Notes: a model not told the origin generated them from the letters alone. 64,000 bases of DNA from Deltaproteobacteria bacterium (GCA_006226375.1 SBHC01000079.1:1-64000), one strand, 5' to 3'. Counted from the first letter of the stretch, positions 48,877 through 58,551 are shown. A program made the numbers and translations.

Positions 48877-50685
48877 ATGAGCCATGACCAGTCTTTGATT
48901 CGGAATTTTTGCATCATTGCACACATCGACCACGGCAAATCAACGCTGGCGGACCGCATCCTGGATTTTGTAGGAGCGCTGGACGAGCGAGAGCAAACCG
49001 ACCAATTCCTCGACAGCATGGATCTGGAGCGAGAGCGTGGCATCACTATTAAAGCGTCAGCGGTGCGGCTCAACTACCCCCACACCGATGGCAAGACCTA
49101 CCAATTGAACCTGATCGACACGCCGGGGCACGTTGACTTCATGTACGAAGTCTCCCGAGCGCTCTCGTCCTGTGAAGGAACTCTCCTCGTCGTCGACGCC
49201 GCTCAGGGAATTGAAGCCCAGACCATGGCCAACCTGTACATGGCGTTTGAGCAAGACCTGGAGATAGTGCCAGTGATCAACAAGGTCGATCTGCCGAGCG
49301 CAGAGCCCGACCGTGTCGCCATGGAGATCGAAGAAGAGATTGGACTGGATGCAGAGAGCGCGGTCCGGGTCAGCGCCAAGACAGGCCTCAACATTGACCA
49401 AGTGCTTAAGGCTGTTGTGGAAGAGCTCCCATCTCCCAAAGGTAGCGTTGATGGCCCCACCCGCGCCCTGATTTTTGACTCCTGGTACGACGCGTACCGC
49501 GGAGTCACTGTTCTCCTTCGTGTGGTTGACGGCAAGATCAAGCTCCGTGACAAGATCCAGCTATGCTCCACGGGCAACAAGTTTGAGGTGCAAGGTTTGG
49601 GTGTCTTCACCCCTCAGCCGATGGCCGTACAAGAGTTGGGGACTGGAGAGGTTGGTTTCCTCACAGCAAGCATCAAGGACGTTGCAGAGACACGAATCGG
49701 CGACACCATCACCCTGGCTCAGAATCCAACCGATGAACCGTTGGAAGGATTCAAGGAAGTCAAATCGATGGTGTTCAGTGGTCTGTACCCCACCGACGCT
49801 TCCGATTACGAGAACCTCCGCGACGCCCTGGAAAAGCTCGGTCTGAACGATGCGTCCTTCTCGTACGAGCCGGAGACCTCACAGGCCCTGGGCTTTGGTT
49901 TCCGTTGCGGCTTCTTGGGCCTGCTTCACATGGAGATTATCCAGGAGCGGCTGGAGCGAGAGTACAACCTGGACCTGATCACCACGTCACCTTCCGTTAT
50001 CTACCATGTCTTCCAAAAAGACGGCACGATGGTGACCGTTGAGAACCCGGCCGAGCTACCAGACACAGGCCTGATCGACCGGGTGGAAGAACCGTACATC
50101 AACGCAACGGTCTATGTACCCACCACATACATCGGAAACATCATTAAGCTTTGCGAAGAGCGTCGCGGCTTGCAGCAAGGCATCGAATACATGGGCACAG
50201 ACCGGGCAGCCGTAAAGTACCACCTGCCTCTGGCCGAAGTCGCGTTTGATTTCTACGACAGATTGAAGTCGGTGTCCCGAGGCTATGCGTCCCTGGACTA
50301 TGAATTCCTTGACTACCGTCTGAGTGACCTCGTTCGCCTCGACATCAAGATCAACGGAGACCCGATCGATGCGCTCTCCATCGTAACGCACCGCGACAAA
50401 GCCTACTACCGAGGCCAGGCCCTGACTCGAAAGTTGAAGGAAGAGATCCCCCGACAACTGTTTGAGGTGGCCATCCAGGCGGCGATTGGAACCCGCGTTA
50501 TTTCACGAACCACCGTCAAGGCGATGCGCAAAAACGTGACCGCCAAATGCTACGGTGGTGACATTTCCCGAAAGCGCAAGTTGCTGGAGCGCCAGAAAGA
50601 AGGAAAGAAGCGGATGAAGCAGATCGGTAGCGTAGAAGTCCCCCAAAAGGCCTTCCTCGCCGTGCTCAAACTGGACGAGGAATAG
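48877..50685 (+). CDS. lepA: Elongation factor 4 (LepA)
   Basis: 602 residues, standard length. GTPase motifs: AHIDHGKST (P-loop), RERGITIKA (switch I), DTPGHVDF (G3), NKVDLPSA (G4) and SAKTG (G5). The LepA-specific C-terminal region reads [20 protein letters not shown] and [18 protein letters not shown] cytosolic ribosome-dependent GTPase that back-translocates or remodels stalled ribosomes. Followed by lepB, as in many bacteria, with a 127-bp gap. Confidence 0.98.
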   Translation: MSHDQSLIRNFCIIAHIDHGKSTLADRILDFVGALDEREQTDQFLDSMDLERERGITIKASAVRLNYPHTDGKTYQLNLIDTPGHVDFMYEVSRALSSCEGTLLVVDAAQGIEAQTMANLYMAFEQDLEIVPVINKVDLPSAEPDRVAMEIEEEIGLDAESAVRVSAKTGLNIDQVLKAVVEELPSPKGSVDGPTRALIFDSWYDAYRGVTVLLRVVDGKIKLRDKIQLCSTGNKFEVQGLGVFTPQPMAVQELGTGEVGFLTASIKDVAETRIGDTITLAQNPTDEPLEGFKEVKSMVFSGLYPTDASDYENLRDALEKLGLNDASFSYEPETSQALGFGFRCGFLGLLHMEIIQERLEREYNLDLITTSPSVIYHVFQKDGTMVTVENPAELPDTGLIDRVEEPYINATVYVPTTYIGNIIKLCEERRGLQQGIEYMGTDRAAVKYHLPLAEVAFDFYDRLKSVSRGYASLDYEFLDYRLSDLVRLDIKINGDPIDALSIVTHRDKAYYRGQALTRKLKEEIPRQLFEVAIQAAIGTRVISRTTVKAMRKNVTAKCYGGDISRKRKLLERQKEGKKRMKQIGSVEVPQKAFLAVLKLDEE

Positions 50686-50812
50686 AATTGGATCTACCTT
50701 CTGTTACTCACTCACTTTAGAAAGCCAAATCAAACAACACGAAGATCAGTGAGCCACAGTTTGTGTAGGTCCTCCCGGGTCACTCTGGCGCACGAAAGGA
50801 ATACAACCCATC

Positions 50813-51766
50813 ATGTCGAGCAAGTCCCTCCAGCGCGAACAAAAGCGGTCGAAAGCACTGCTCAAGGAAGTCCGCAAACTGCAAAAGCGGTACGGCAGCA
50901 AATTGAGCGAAAAGTCGCAGGGCAACCTGCAAGAAGCCATCGACCAGTTGGAGAAGGACCTGCAATCCGGCAACAGCCCAGCCGAAGCCTGCCTCAAGCT
51001 CGAGCAAGTCGCAGGCAAGCTCTTTGCCCCCTACCGCAAAAGCACGCTGCGTGAGTATTCCGAGTCGATCTTCATTGCCATTGCGATCGCCCTCATCCTT
51101 CGCGCGTTTGTGATCGAGCCCTTTAAGATTCCTTCGGGTTCCATGATCCCCACCCTGGAGATTGGTGACCATATCTTTGTCAGCAAATTCTCGTACGGTC
51201 TTTGGGTCCCCTTTGTGAACAACAAGTGGCGCATGGGCAGCGGACCCAAACGCGGCGACGTGATCGTGTTTGTCTATCCCCAAAACCCCAACAAAGACTT
51301 CATCAAGCGCGTGGTGGGCATACCAGGCGACACCATCAAAGTGGTGAACAACAACTTGTTCATCAACAGCAAAGCCATCAGCAAAAAGAGAGGCAAGAAG
51401 TACACGTACCACGAAAGTGGCATCCCCAACGGCATACCGATCGAGCAGTCGGGCCGTGTGTACAACGAAAATCTTCACGGCGTGAAGCACCGGATCCTGG
51501 TGGATGAGAACGACCCGTCCAACCTCGCCAATTGGGACTCCTCCGTCGACGCCAAGGCGTGCAAGAAGTGCAAGAAAGCTTGGGGTCCCAAAGTTCCACC
51601 GGGGTATGTCTTTGTGATGGGCGACAACCGGGACCACAGCTCCGACAGCCGCGACTGGGGACTTGTGCCGGTCAAAAACATCAAGGGGAAAGCCTTCCTT
51701 GTGTGGCTTTCTTTTGGTGGAGGCAGCGGCTTTCGCTGGGATAGGATCTTTGTCCCCATCAAGTAA
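50813..51766 (+). CDS. lepB: Signal peptidase I with N-terminal helical extension
   Basis: 317 residues. Residues 1-80 are a charged helical extension (KSLQREQKRSKALLKEVRKL), longer than in typical LepB. One membrane anchor at about 84-101 precedes the catalytic Ser in PSGSMIPTLEIGD, the catalytic Lys in KRGDVIVF/FIKRVVGIPGD, and the C-terminal signature GYVFVMGDNRDHSSDSRDWG. A Cys pair cluster (CKKCKKAWG) sits in the insert. Cleaves signal peptides of exported proteins at the outer face of the inner membrane; relevant to the many secreted proteins in this window. Confidence 0.96.
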   Translation: MSSKSLQREQKRSKALLKEVRKLQKRYGSKLSEKSQGNLQEAIDQLEKDLQSGNSPAEACLKLEQVAGKLFAPYRKSTLREYSESIFIAIAIALILRAFVIEPFKIPSGSMIPTLEIGDHIFVSKFSYGLWVPFVNNKWRMGSGPKRGDVIVFVYPQNPNKDFIKRVVGIPGDTIKVVNNNLFINSKAISKKRGKKYTYHESGIPNGIPIEQSGRVYNENLHGVKHRILVDENDPSNLANWDSSVDAKACKKCKKAWGPKVPPGYVFVMGDNRDHSSDSRDWGLVPVKNIKGKAFLVWLSFGGGSGFRWDRIFVPIK

Positions 51767-51981
51767 GGAAAGCGACCCAACACACGCTCAACCCATCTCT
51801 CGCTCTCCCCTCGCTCACCCAACACTCCCTTCCCTCTTCACAACCTTTTCTTGTTTCGTGGGTTAAGGACACAACCTGAGGGGCTTGCAGTGACTCCCAA
51901 CGAATTGCATGAAAGAAGAGAGAGTTCCTCTCTATGTTGGAGGAGATCCTCCTTTGAAGTACAAGCTATAGGACTGTTTGC

Positions 51982-54600
51982 ATGTTGACGTATTCATCTT
52001 TGTTTCGACGCCCTGGACCCTGGCTGTTCGGGCTTGTGCTGCTCGGCATTGTCTTCTCTTTGACCGCGGTGGGCTGTGAGCCGCAACCCGCTCCCAAAGT
52101 AACGGTGGCACCAACGCCGAAGCCTCTAGGCACCAACGCACTCTCCATCATCAACGGTACGCCTGATCTGGACAACCCAGCCATTGGCGCGATTTCTGTC
52201 GACAAGAGTCGAACCTTTTGCACAGGGACGCTGATCACAAGCCAGCTTGTCTTGACCGCGGCGCACTGCATTTCCTCCGCCCGAAGCACAGGCATCGACA
52301 AGATTTACTTTCGCGTGGACATCGCTGACAACACCGACCCCACCAAGACCTTCCGCAGTGAATACCACGCAGTCCAAGAGTTGGTTAGCAACCCAAGCTA
52401 CAACGGTGGACAAAACGGTCACGAGCACGACTTGGGCTTGATGGTGTTGAAGCAGAAAGTCACCAACATCACGCCGCTTCCCATCTCACGCGCTCCCATG
52501 GACAAGAAATGGGAAGGAACCACAGTTCGCGTCGTGGGTTACGGTCTGATTCAGACTCGCCCCTCCAACAAGTCAGCCGACCAAAAATACGCTGCCGACA
52601 TCCCCATTGAGCAAATCAACGCTCTGTCGTTCATTCACATCGACAAAAAAGACAAAAAGAGCGCATGCCACGGAGACTCTGGCGGTCCTGCGCTGTACAA
52701 GGTGTTTGGCAAGCTTCGAGTGGTTGGGGTCACGTCTGTGGCCTACCAAGCGACTCCCAACCCAAGCGGCCAAACGTACTGCGACGGAGGAGCCATCTCC
52801 ACCCGACCCGACGCCAACATCAACTTCCTACGTCCCTACTTGATCAAGTACTCCGACGGCGACGAAGCCTGCACCGACGATCTGGAGTGTGGTTCCTGTG
52901 GGACATGTCCTGCCACCACAGGTGGGGCCAAGCAGATCTGCCAGCCCAAGCCGATCCAGAGAGAGACCCTCAACTGCAAAGCCTGTCGCTCCAACCAGGA
53001 CTGTGGGACCGGTGTTTGCTATCGATTCCCCAACGGCTATCGATGCATCCAAGCCTGTACGACCGACTTCTGCTGTCCAACGGGTCAATATTGTGACCCA
53101 ACCTTGCCCATCAACGCGCTCAAGAGCTTCTGTGCTCCGGTGTCTGGGTCATGTCCCGACCTCCCCTGCAAGGAAGACAAAGACTGCGGCCTGGGCGAAG
53201 TGTGCAACTCCAAGGGGATCTGTGAACCCAACCGTCCCAAACCCATCGCGAACTACTGCAAACCTTGCTACACCAGCTCACAATGTGGCGACGGCAACTT
53301 CTGTTACAACAGCAAAACGACCACAGGCTACTGCGTCCAAGCTTGTGGCGCAGGTCGCTTCTGTCCGGAAGGAACAGCCTGCAAAACCCTCTCGCCCGGA
53401 ATCGATCAATGCATGCCCGTCGAAGGATGCTTCCAGGCTTGCGACAAAGACAACCCATGTGCCACAGGCTTTGTGTGCAAAGACAGCAAGTGCACCCGCA
53501 CCGACGGCGGGCAAGCCGGAGACTTCTGCACCTCCAAAGTACCCTGCGCTACAGGCCACGAGTGCATTGAAGGTGACTACGGCAGCCGCTGCGTCAAGAC
53601 ATGTGGCTCCCCGGCAGGGACGGCAGGCAATGCTTGCGACAACAAGACCTGCAAAGAAGGACTGGAATGTATCGCGATCAGCGGTCTGCCAGAGCGAGTG
53701 TGTCTGGAACAATGCACCAGCACCTGCAAAACCGGGGGTCGCTGCTTCCGCCTAACACGTAGCACCCAGGTGTGCCTTTGTACGTCTGACAGTGAATGCA
53801 GCCCCGACCAGTTCTGCAACTACGCTCAAATTGGAGTGTACGGCGCAGGAGCCTGCTCTCCCAAGCCCAAAGACTTCCGAACCCAATGTCGGCCTGGAGA
53901 AACCTGTGCTCCGATTTACCCTGTAGGGAACGCCTGTCGTGCTTCAGTAGGAGACCGAACAGCCTTCACGACATGCTCCACACAAATGCGATGCGCTGAA
54001 GGGCTCGACTGTTTGCGCCTCTCCAGCAACGCCCCCTCCCTCTGTTACGAGAACTGCCGGACCAGCAACAGTTGCTCACGAGGTGGAGTTTGCATCTCAT
54101 TCCGCAGCGGCGCCCGCTATTGCATGTGTCAAAACAACACACATTGTCCCAAAGGCACGACCTGCAATCTCTTGTTCAACACGGGACAAGGCAGCGCCGG
54201 TTACTGCGACACCTCCAACCAGACCGAATGTGACAAAGACAGCCAATGTCCGGCAGAACACAAATGCGACCAAAACAAGTGTGTGTTCGACCCCAGCAAA
54301 GCCAACGAGCCCTGGCCTGAAACCCACCCTGAACTTCCACCCGAGCCCAAACCTGAGCCGGCCCCGGAGCCCACTCCAGAGGCAGGGCCCGAACCTGGCC
54401 CTGAGCCAGGCCCAGAAGCAGGACCCGAACCTGTAACAGCCGAAGAACCTGTGGTGAAAGAGCAAGCTCCTGTCGCCGAGTTGTCTCCTCCCCCCAACAA
54501 CGCTTGTGGCTGTACCGCTACTCCGGGCTCTCCCCTTCCTCCATCAGCGCCCTGGTTCGCCCTCTCCTTCCTCGCCCTGATCTTCTTCCGCCGTCGGTAA
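51982..54600 (+). CDS. Trypsin-like lipoprotein protease with Cys-rich cassettes and MYXO-CTERM-like tail
   Basis: 872 residues. A type II-like signal peptide ends LTAVGC (Cys32). The S1 domain starts at IINGT (about 56); the catalytic triad is His95 in LTAAHC, Asp150 in HEHDLGLM and Ser233 in GDSGGPA. About 500 Cys-rich residues follow, opening with a cassette (CKACRSNQDCGTGVC, CCPTGQYC) shared with the matrixin gene. A Pro/Glu repeat (EPGPEPGPEAGPEP) precedes the tail ACGCTATPG, hydrophobic helix and FFRRR. It thus carries sorting signals at both ends, which is unusual. Probably surface-bound. Confidence 0.93.
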   Translation: MLTYSSLFRRPGPWLFGLVLLGIVFSLTAVGCEPQPAPKVTVAPTPKPLGTNALSIINGTPDLDNPAIGAISVDKSRTFCTGTLITSQLVLTAAHCISSARSTGIDKIYFRVDIADNTDPTKTFRSEYHAVQELVSNPSYNGGQNGHEHDLGLMVLKQKVTNITPLPISRAPMDKKWEGTTVRVVGYGLIQTRPSNKSADQKYAADIPIEQINALSFIHIDKKDKKSACHGDSGGPALYKVFGKLRVVGVTSVAYQATPNPSGQTYCDGGAISTRPDANINFLRPYLIKYSDGDEACTDDLECGSCGTCPATTGGAKQICQPKPIQRETLNCKACRSNQDCGTGVCYRFPNGYRCIQACTTDFCCPTGQYCDPTLPINALKSFCAPVSGSCPDLPCKEDKDCGLGEVCNSKGICEPNRPKPIANYCKPCYTSSQCGDGNFCYNSKTTTGYCVQACGAGRFCPEGTACKTLSPGIDQCMPVEGCFQACDKDNPCATGFVCKDSKCTRTDGGQAGDFCTSKVPCATGHECIEGDYGSRCVKTCGSPAGTAGNACDNKTCKEGLECIAISGLPERVCLEQCTSTCKTGGRCFRLTRSTQVCLCTSDSECSPDQFCNYAQIGVYGAGACSPKPKDFRTQCRPGETCAPIYPVGNACRASVGDRTAFTTCSTQMRCAEGLDCLRLSSNAPSLCYENCRTSNSCSRGGVCISFRSGARYCMCQNNTHCPKGTTCNLLFNTGQGSAGYCDTSNQTECDKDSQCPAEHKCDQNKCVFDPSKANEPWPETHPELPPEPKPEPAPEPTPEAGPEPGPEPGPEAGPEPVTAEEPVVKEQAPVAELSPPPNNACGCTATPGSPLPPSAPWFALSFLALIFFRRR

Positions 54601-54701
54601 CAACTGACAAAAGCACCCACACCTCACGCATCGACACATCCAACAACTCACAGTACAATGGACTCCTTTGTTTCCAAGAGAAGGTACAGCAGGAGTCCAA
54701 C

Positions 54702-55445
54702 ATGAGTCACTCGAGCTCTCATGAGCAAGGTCTCGAAGTTACCGCGCCGTTTGGTGATGATGAGGAAGGCTTTCTTCCCACAGCAGTGGAGTATCATCGT
54801 CGCTGGGGCCCAACGATTGTTTTTGGGTTGCTCGGTTTGGTCTTTGCATTCGGTACATACAAGATGGTGCTCATCGCCCTAACCGCCAGCGCTGTGGCCT
54901 GGGTTGTGGTGCTTCTCTTGGGTGCAGTTGCCATCGGGCTTTTGGGAGCTTCTGTGACTCTCAACAGCGAAGCCAACTGCCCAGCCTGTGGGTACCATCA
55001 AGACATCGGGACTGGTGAGGAAGAGCGTCAACTGTGTCATGAATGCCAACGATTTCTTTTGCATCGCGATGGCAAAGTAGAGACACTGCCCATCGATACC
55101 GTCCTTGAGGAGCCTGAATTCCAACTCTCCATCCCCAACGAAGTCCAACTCCCACCTGTATGCACGGTGTGCGGGGAAGACGCCACTCATGCAGAACCGC
55201 TCTCTTACAAGAACAACATGCTCGCAGCCAAAGCCGCGGTCCTGGTGGGAGGTTGGCTTCCACGCTTCCACCCAACCCTCGCCTTGGGTGGAAGCGTGGA
55301 AGCCAACCTCCCCATCCCTTATTGTGACGCTCACGACGAAGGGGCCGTTCTGCAAGAAAAAGAATCAGAGGTGCTTTTGGGTGTTCACTCATATCGGTTT
55401 GTCCGGGCATACTGCCAACTTAATGGAAAACATCTCAAGTCGTAG
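54702..55445 (+). CDS. Zinc-ribbon membrane protein of unknown function
   Basis: 247 residues from the ATG at 54702 (AGGAG upstream); the same frame runs open farther upstream but overlaps the trypsin-like gene. Two membrane helices (about 38-56 and 60-82) are followed by a zinc-ribbon pair (CPACGYH ... CHECQRF), then a second CTVCGEDATHAEP site and CDAHDEGAV. Residues 182-204 are encoded by a perfect palindrome (55247-55312), so this segment may be disturbed. No family recognised. Confidence 0.78.
   Translation: MSHSSSHEQGLEVTAPFGDDEEGFLPTAVEYHRRWGPTIVFGLLGLVFAFGTYKMVLIALTASAVAWVVVLLLGAVAIGLLGASVTLNSEANCPACGYHQDIGTGEEERQLCHECQRFLLHRDGKVETLPIDTVLEEPEFQLSIPNEVQLPPVCTVCGEDATHAEPLSYKNNMLAAKAAVLVGGWLPRFHPTLALGGSVEANLPIPYCDAHDEGAVLQEKESEVLLGVHSYRFVRAYCQLNGKHLKS
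55247..55312. repeat. Perfect inverted repeat with 29-bp arms inside a coding region
   Basis: Arms 55247-55275 and 55284-55312 are exact reverse complements, separated by the 8-bp loop CCCTCGCC. They lie in frame in the zinc-ribbon membrane protein gene and encode GGWLPRFHPTLALGGSVEAN. Confidence 0.95.
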
Positions 55446-55481
55446 ACGACTTCTTCTGAGTCCATTCCAACAACGTCACCG

Positions 55482-55510
55482 TTGACGTCGCTAGCCCACA
55501 GTGTTAAGCT
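55482..55510 (+). promoter_or_regulatory. Possible promoter upstream of Arg-repeat protein gene
   Basis: TTGACG at 55482-55487 and TAAGCT at 55505-55510 are 17 bp apart, and the -35 overlaps a small inverted repeat (CAACG-TCAC-CGTTG). The -10 is weak. Farther down, 55555-55580 forms a bulged hairpin (ATCCAG-CTT-CTGGAT core) in the presumed leader. Confidence 0.3.
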
Positions 55511-55676
55511 GTTGTACGTACTTAGAAATGGCAAAGCTTTTTTCCCTATGGGAATTGAATGATCCAGCTTCTGGATTCAACAAGCCTGCCTTCGCATGCC
55601 ATCACTGCAAGAGAACAGTGATCGCGACTCACAATGCATTGCGCTGCAAAAGAAGGCGCAAAAAAGTGGAGACAAC

Positions 55677-56273
55677 ATGAAAAAGTTTCTCGTACTGATG
55701 TTCGGTGCTCTGGCCATGCTGATGATTACACCCACTCAAGATGCAGAGGCACGTCCCGCATGTAAGCAGTGGAAACGTGTTACCAGAAGCCGTTGTGTCA
55801 GCTGGCGTCGCAACTACCGCAGCCGTTGCGCTCGTTGGGCCAACCGTTGGCGTCGTGTCTGCGTGGGTACTTGGGTCAACCGCGGGGCTGCTCGCCGCAA
55901 CGCTCGCCGCGCCCGCAACGCTCGCCGTCGTGCCAACCGTGCTGCTCGTCGGGCTGCTCGCGCTCGTCGTCGCGCCCGCGCTGCTCGCCGCCGCGCTCGC
56001 CGTCACGCTCGTCGTGGGAATCGCCGCGCCGCTCGTGCAGCAGCCCGCGCTGCTCGTCGTAACGCCCGCGCTGCTCGTCGCAACGCTCGCTCCGCTCGTC
56101 GCAACGCTCGCGCTGCTCGCAACGCAAGCCGCAACGCTGCTTGGTACGCAAGCCGCCGCTGCACCCGTTGGAAGTACCGCCGTGTTCGTCGCTGCGTCCG
56201 CTGGCGCGGTGCTCGCACGACCTACTGCCGACGTTGGGCCAAGCGCTCCTACTGGCGTTGTGTCCGCCGCTAA
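55677..56273 (+). CDS. Secreted Arg/Ala-repeat protein with Cys/Trp caps
   Basis: 198 residues from the ATG at 55677 (GGAG upstream). A signal peptide MKKFLVLMFGALAMLMIT ends QDAEA. The mature protein is about one-third Arg. A central stretch (about 75-160) is an imperfect tandem repeat of ARRNARAARRNA-type units; both ends carry Cys/Trp-rich caps (RSRCVSWRRNYRSRCARW and RRCTRWKYRRVRRCVRW), with eight Cys in all. It resembles histone- or protamine-like polyanion binders; the target is unknown. A strong terminator follows. A hydrophobic frame on the same strand is an artefact of the repeats. Confidence 0.8.
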   Translation: MKKFLVLMFGALAMLMITPTQDAEARPACKQWKRVTRSRCVSWRRNYRSRCARWANRWRRVCVGTWVNRGAARRNARRARNARRRANRAARRAARARRRARAARRRARRHARRGNRRAARAAARAARRNARAARRNARSARRNARAARNASRNAAWYASRRCTRWKYRRVRRCVRWRGARTTYCRRWAKRSYWRCVRR

Positions 56274-56328
56274 TACATAGCGCAGACCATGCAGCAGTGA
56301 GGTCCTCTCGACTTCACTAGCCCTCGAA

Positions 56329-56361
56329 CCTCAGACTTTCTTGTAGAGTCTGGGGTTTTTT
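56329..56361 (+). terminator. Rho-independent terminator
   Basis: A 9-bp stem (CCTCAGACT / AGTCTGGGG) with loop TTCTTGTAG is followed by TTTTTT. It lies 55 bp after the stop of the Arg-repeat protein gene and before the SDR gene. Confidence 0.85.
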
Positions 56362-56467
56362 GGTTTAGAGCACATTCTCGTTCCTTGCGCTATGTCCGTG
56401 GGAATCAATGGGACAGCCACGCTGTTGCTACACCCACACAATCGACCCCTTTTAAAGGAGACAAATC

Positions 56468-57127
56468 ATGGCAACAGTATTGGTAACAGGAGCAAACCGA
56501 GGCATTGGACTGGAGTTTTGCAAACAACTCAAAACTCGTGGTGACGAAGTCATCGCAGCGTGCCGCAATAGCAACGCTGACCTGGATGCCTTGGGAGTTC
56601 GCGTAGAAACACTGGATGTAACCTCTGATGAACAGGTCGCTGCCCTAGCCCAACGTCTGGAAGGCACCTCCATTGATGTGTTAATCAACAACGCAGGCAT
56701 CTTGACAAGTGAGACCCTCGACGAGTTGAACTTTGACCAGATCCGACAGCAATTTGAGGTCAACAGCCTCGGTCCACTCCGCGTCACAGCAGGACTCCGT
56801 CACTTAATGCCACAAGGAGCCAAAGTTGGGATTGTAACAAGCCGGATGGGCTCGCTCACGGACAACACCTCAGGGAGCCGCTACGGTTACCGAATGTCCA
56901 AAGCAGCCGTCAACATGGCAGGCGTCTCTTTGGCTCATGACCTGAAAGATGCCGGCGTCGCCGTGGCCATCCTACACCCAGGCTTCGTTCGCACCGATAT
57001 GACCGGCCACAACGGAGTGCTCGACCCCGATGAGTCGGTGCGTGGGCTGCTCGCGCGACTGGACGAAGTCACCCTCGAAACGTCTGGAACCTTCTGGCAC
57101 ACCAATGGGGAAGTCCTTCCCTGGTAA
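56468..57127 (+). CDS. Short-chain dehydrogenase/reductase
   Basis: 219 residues, a short SDR of the C-factor type. The cofactor motif is VTGANRGIGLEF (TGxxxGIG), the structural motif NNAG occurs in LINNAGILTSE, and the active site is VTSRMGS with YGYRMSKAA (Tyr-x3-Lys). HPGFVRTDM is typical of CsgA/C-factor-like SDRs, found in myxobacteria among others. NAD(P)-dependent; substrate unknown. Good AAAGGAG upstream. Convergent with the carotenoid oxygenase gene. Confidence 0.92.
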   Translation: MATVLVTGANRGIGLEFCKQLKTRGDEVIAACRNSNADLDALGVRVETLDVTSDEQVAALAQRLEGTSIDVLINNAGILTSETLDELNFDQIRQQFEVNSLGPLRVTAGLRHLMPQGAKVGIVTSRMGSLTDNTSGSRYGYRMSKAAVNMAGVSLAHDLKDAGVAVAILHPGFVRTDMTGHNGVLDPDESVRGLLARLDEVTLETSGTFWHTNGEVLPW

Positions 57128-57138
57128 CTCCTCCAGAC

Positions 57139-58551
57139 CTACGTTGCAGGCACCCAATTTCCATGAAACGTCACGGGAATGTGATGGTCAAACCAGACCT
57201 TTGCCAGGGCACCTGCGTTGATGTCTTGGCCGTCGTACACCCCGAGATAGCTTGTATGTGAGTCAGGCTCGTACACCAAAGAGAGGATGTAACCCTCGTC
57301 CTCTTCGGTGGCACCGTCCTTTGGAACAAAGACTGGCTCAGAAGGATACTCATTTCCATCCAGGTCATGAGTGACCACATCTCCACTCTTTACATCGATG
57401 CGCAACAGAGAGTGAGGAACCTTGCCCACCTCTTCTTTGAGCGGCTCAGTTGATAGCCACACATATCGATACTCTTGCGTGAGTTTATCCGGATGTACCC
57501 GAGGAAACTCACAGGCACCATCCCAAACCAACTGAGAATCCATCGAGCGCGTTTGCAGGTTGAGCCTTGCCCGATGAAACGCTCCCCACCGGGCCTTCCC
57601 TCGACCTTTCCCAAACTTGGAGCCATCACCCAACGCCCCAAACGTAGAGAAGTCGGGGTAACGGACGTAATCAACAACAATATCGTTTCCATGCTCATAG
57701 GCGTTGGAGAAGTGCCACTGGTAGAAAGGTTCTGTGGAGAACCGGATCATCTCATCCGGTCGATCAATGGGAATCACAAACACTTCGGTGCTTGCGTTGG
57801 GATCCCACTGAAACAACTTGTTCCAAGGACCAATGGAAAACAACCCTCGAAAGATCTGGAGTTTGGCTGGAGACAAGAAAAACAACAGGTAGTTTTCTGT
57901 CACCATGAAGTCATGAAGCATGGGCGGGAATGGCAAGGGAAAGCTCTTGATTCGCCGGGCGCTCCCTTTGTAAGGCAGCTCGTAGAGATGAAGATTGGTA
58001 ACTCTGTCATACTCCAAGCCGAAGTTATAAAGTGCCTTGCGCTTGGGGTTGTCATGGGGGTGGGCCGAGAACCCACCGAGGATGACTTCACCCAAATCCG
58101 TTTCGCCTAGGGTGGAGAGGTCTTCTGGGGAGATCTCGGTTGGTTTGCACGCCTCCATCAGCCCGAAGATTCGGCCTTGCCAGGCGATGACGTTGGTGTT
58201 GGCGGTGTTCTTGTTCTGCTTGTGGTTGCTCCAATACCGACGCCACCACGGCGCTGCAAACGAATACAGGGCCTTGCCTCGACGACGTTCTTCCAACAAC
58301 CCTTCACTCTGAACCAAGCGGCTGGCTCCCCAGGCTTCCCCATCTCGCAAACGTACGGCAGAGACAGCGCCATCGGCTTCAAACACGTGCTGGTACGCAG
58401 TCCCAAACAACTCAAACAGACCGGGACCTTGCCGGTACAACGTTCCGGCCAACTCTGAGGGCAGCGTCCCCTCAACACGCAAAGGCTCAAACCCATGTTC
58501 TCGCGTTAAGTTGGCGGCAGGACCCATAGCTTCAATCGAGGGAGCACCCAT
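57139..58551 (-). CDS. Carotenoid oxygenase family protein
   Basis: 470 residues from the ATG at 58551 (AGAGAGAAA upstream; longer starts are possible at 58581 and 58650). A seven-bladed-propeller non-haem iron dioxygenase: LAGTLYRQGPGLFE is the N-terminal signature, and four iron His lie in SAHPHDNP, MLHDFMVT, YQWHFSNAYE and the C-terminal FHGNWVP. Cleaves carotenoids or stilbenes with O2. Same strand as the CrtI-like enzyme and photolyase farther right, which suggests light/carotenoid metabolism. Confidence 0.93.
   Translation of the reverse strand: MGAPSIEAMGPAANLTREHGFEPLRVEGTLPSELAGTLYRQGPGLFELFGTAYQHVFEADGAVSAVRLRDGEAWGASRLVQSEGLLEERRRGKALYSFAAPWWRRYWSNHKQNKNTANTNVIAWQGRIFGLMEACKPTEISPEDLSTLGETDLGEVILGGFSAHPHDNPKRKALYNFGLEYDRVTNLHLYELPYKGSARRIKSFPLPFPPMLHDFMVTENYLLFFLSPAKLQIFRGLFSIGPWNKLFQWDPNASTEVFVIPIDRPDEMIRFSTEPFYQWHFSNAYEHGNDIVVDYVRYPDFSTFGALGDGSKFGKGRGKARWGAFHRARLNLQTRSMDSQLVWDGACEFPRVHPDKLTQEYRYVWLSTEPLKEEVGKVPHSLLRIDVKSGDVVTHDLDGNEYPSEPVFVPKDGATEEDEGYILSLVYEPDSHTSYLGVYDGQDINAGALAKVWFDHHIPVTFHGNWVPAT

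Noticed and set aside
55741-56280. Hydrophobic Val/Leu/Ala plus-strand frame
   Set aside because: Same DNA as the Arg-repeat gene in another phase; the Arg frame has a signal peptide, a ribosome binding site and Cys/Trp symmetry.
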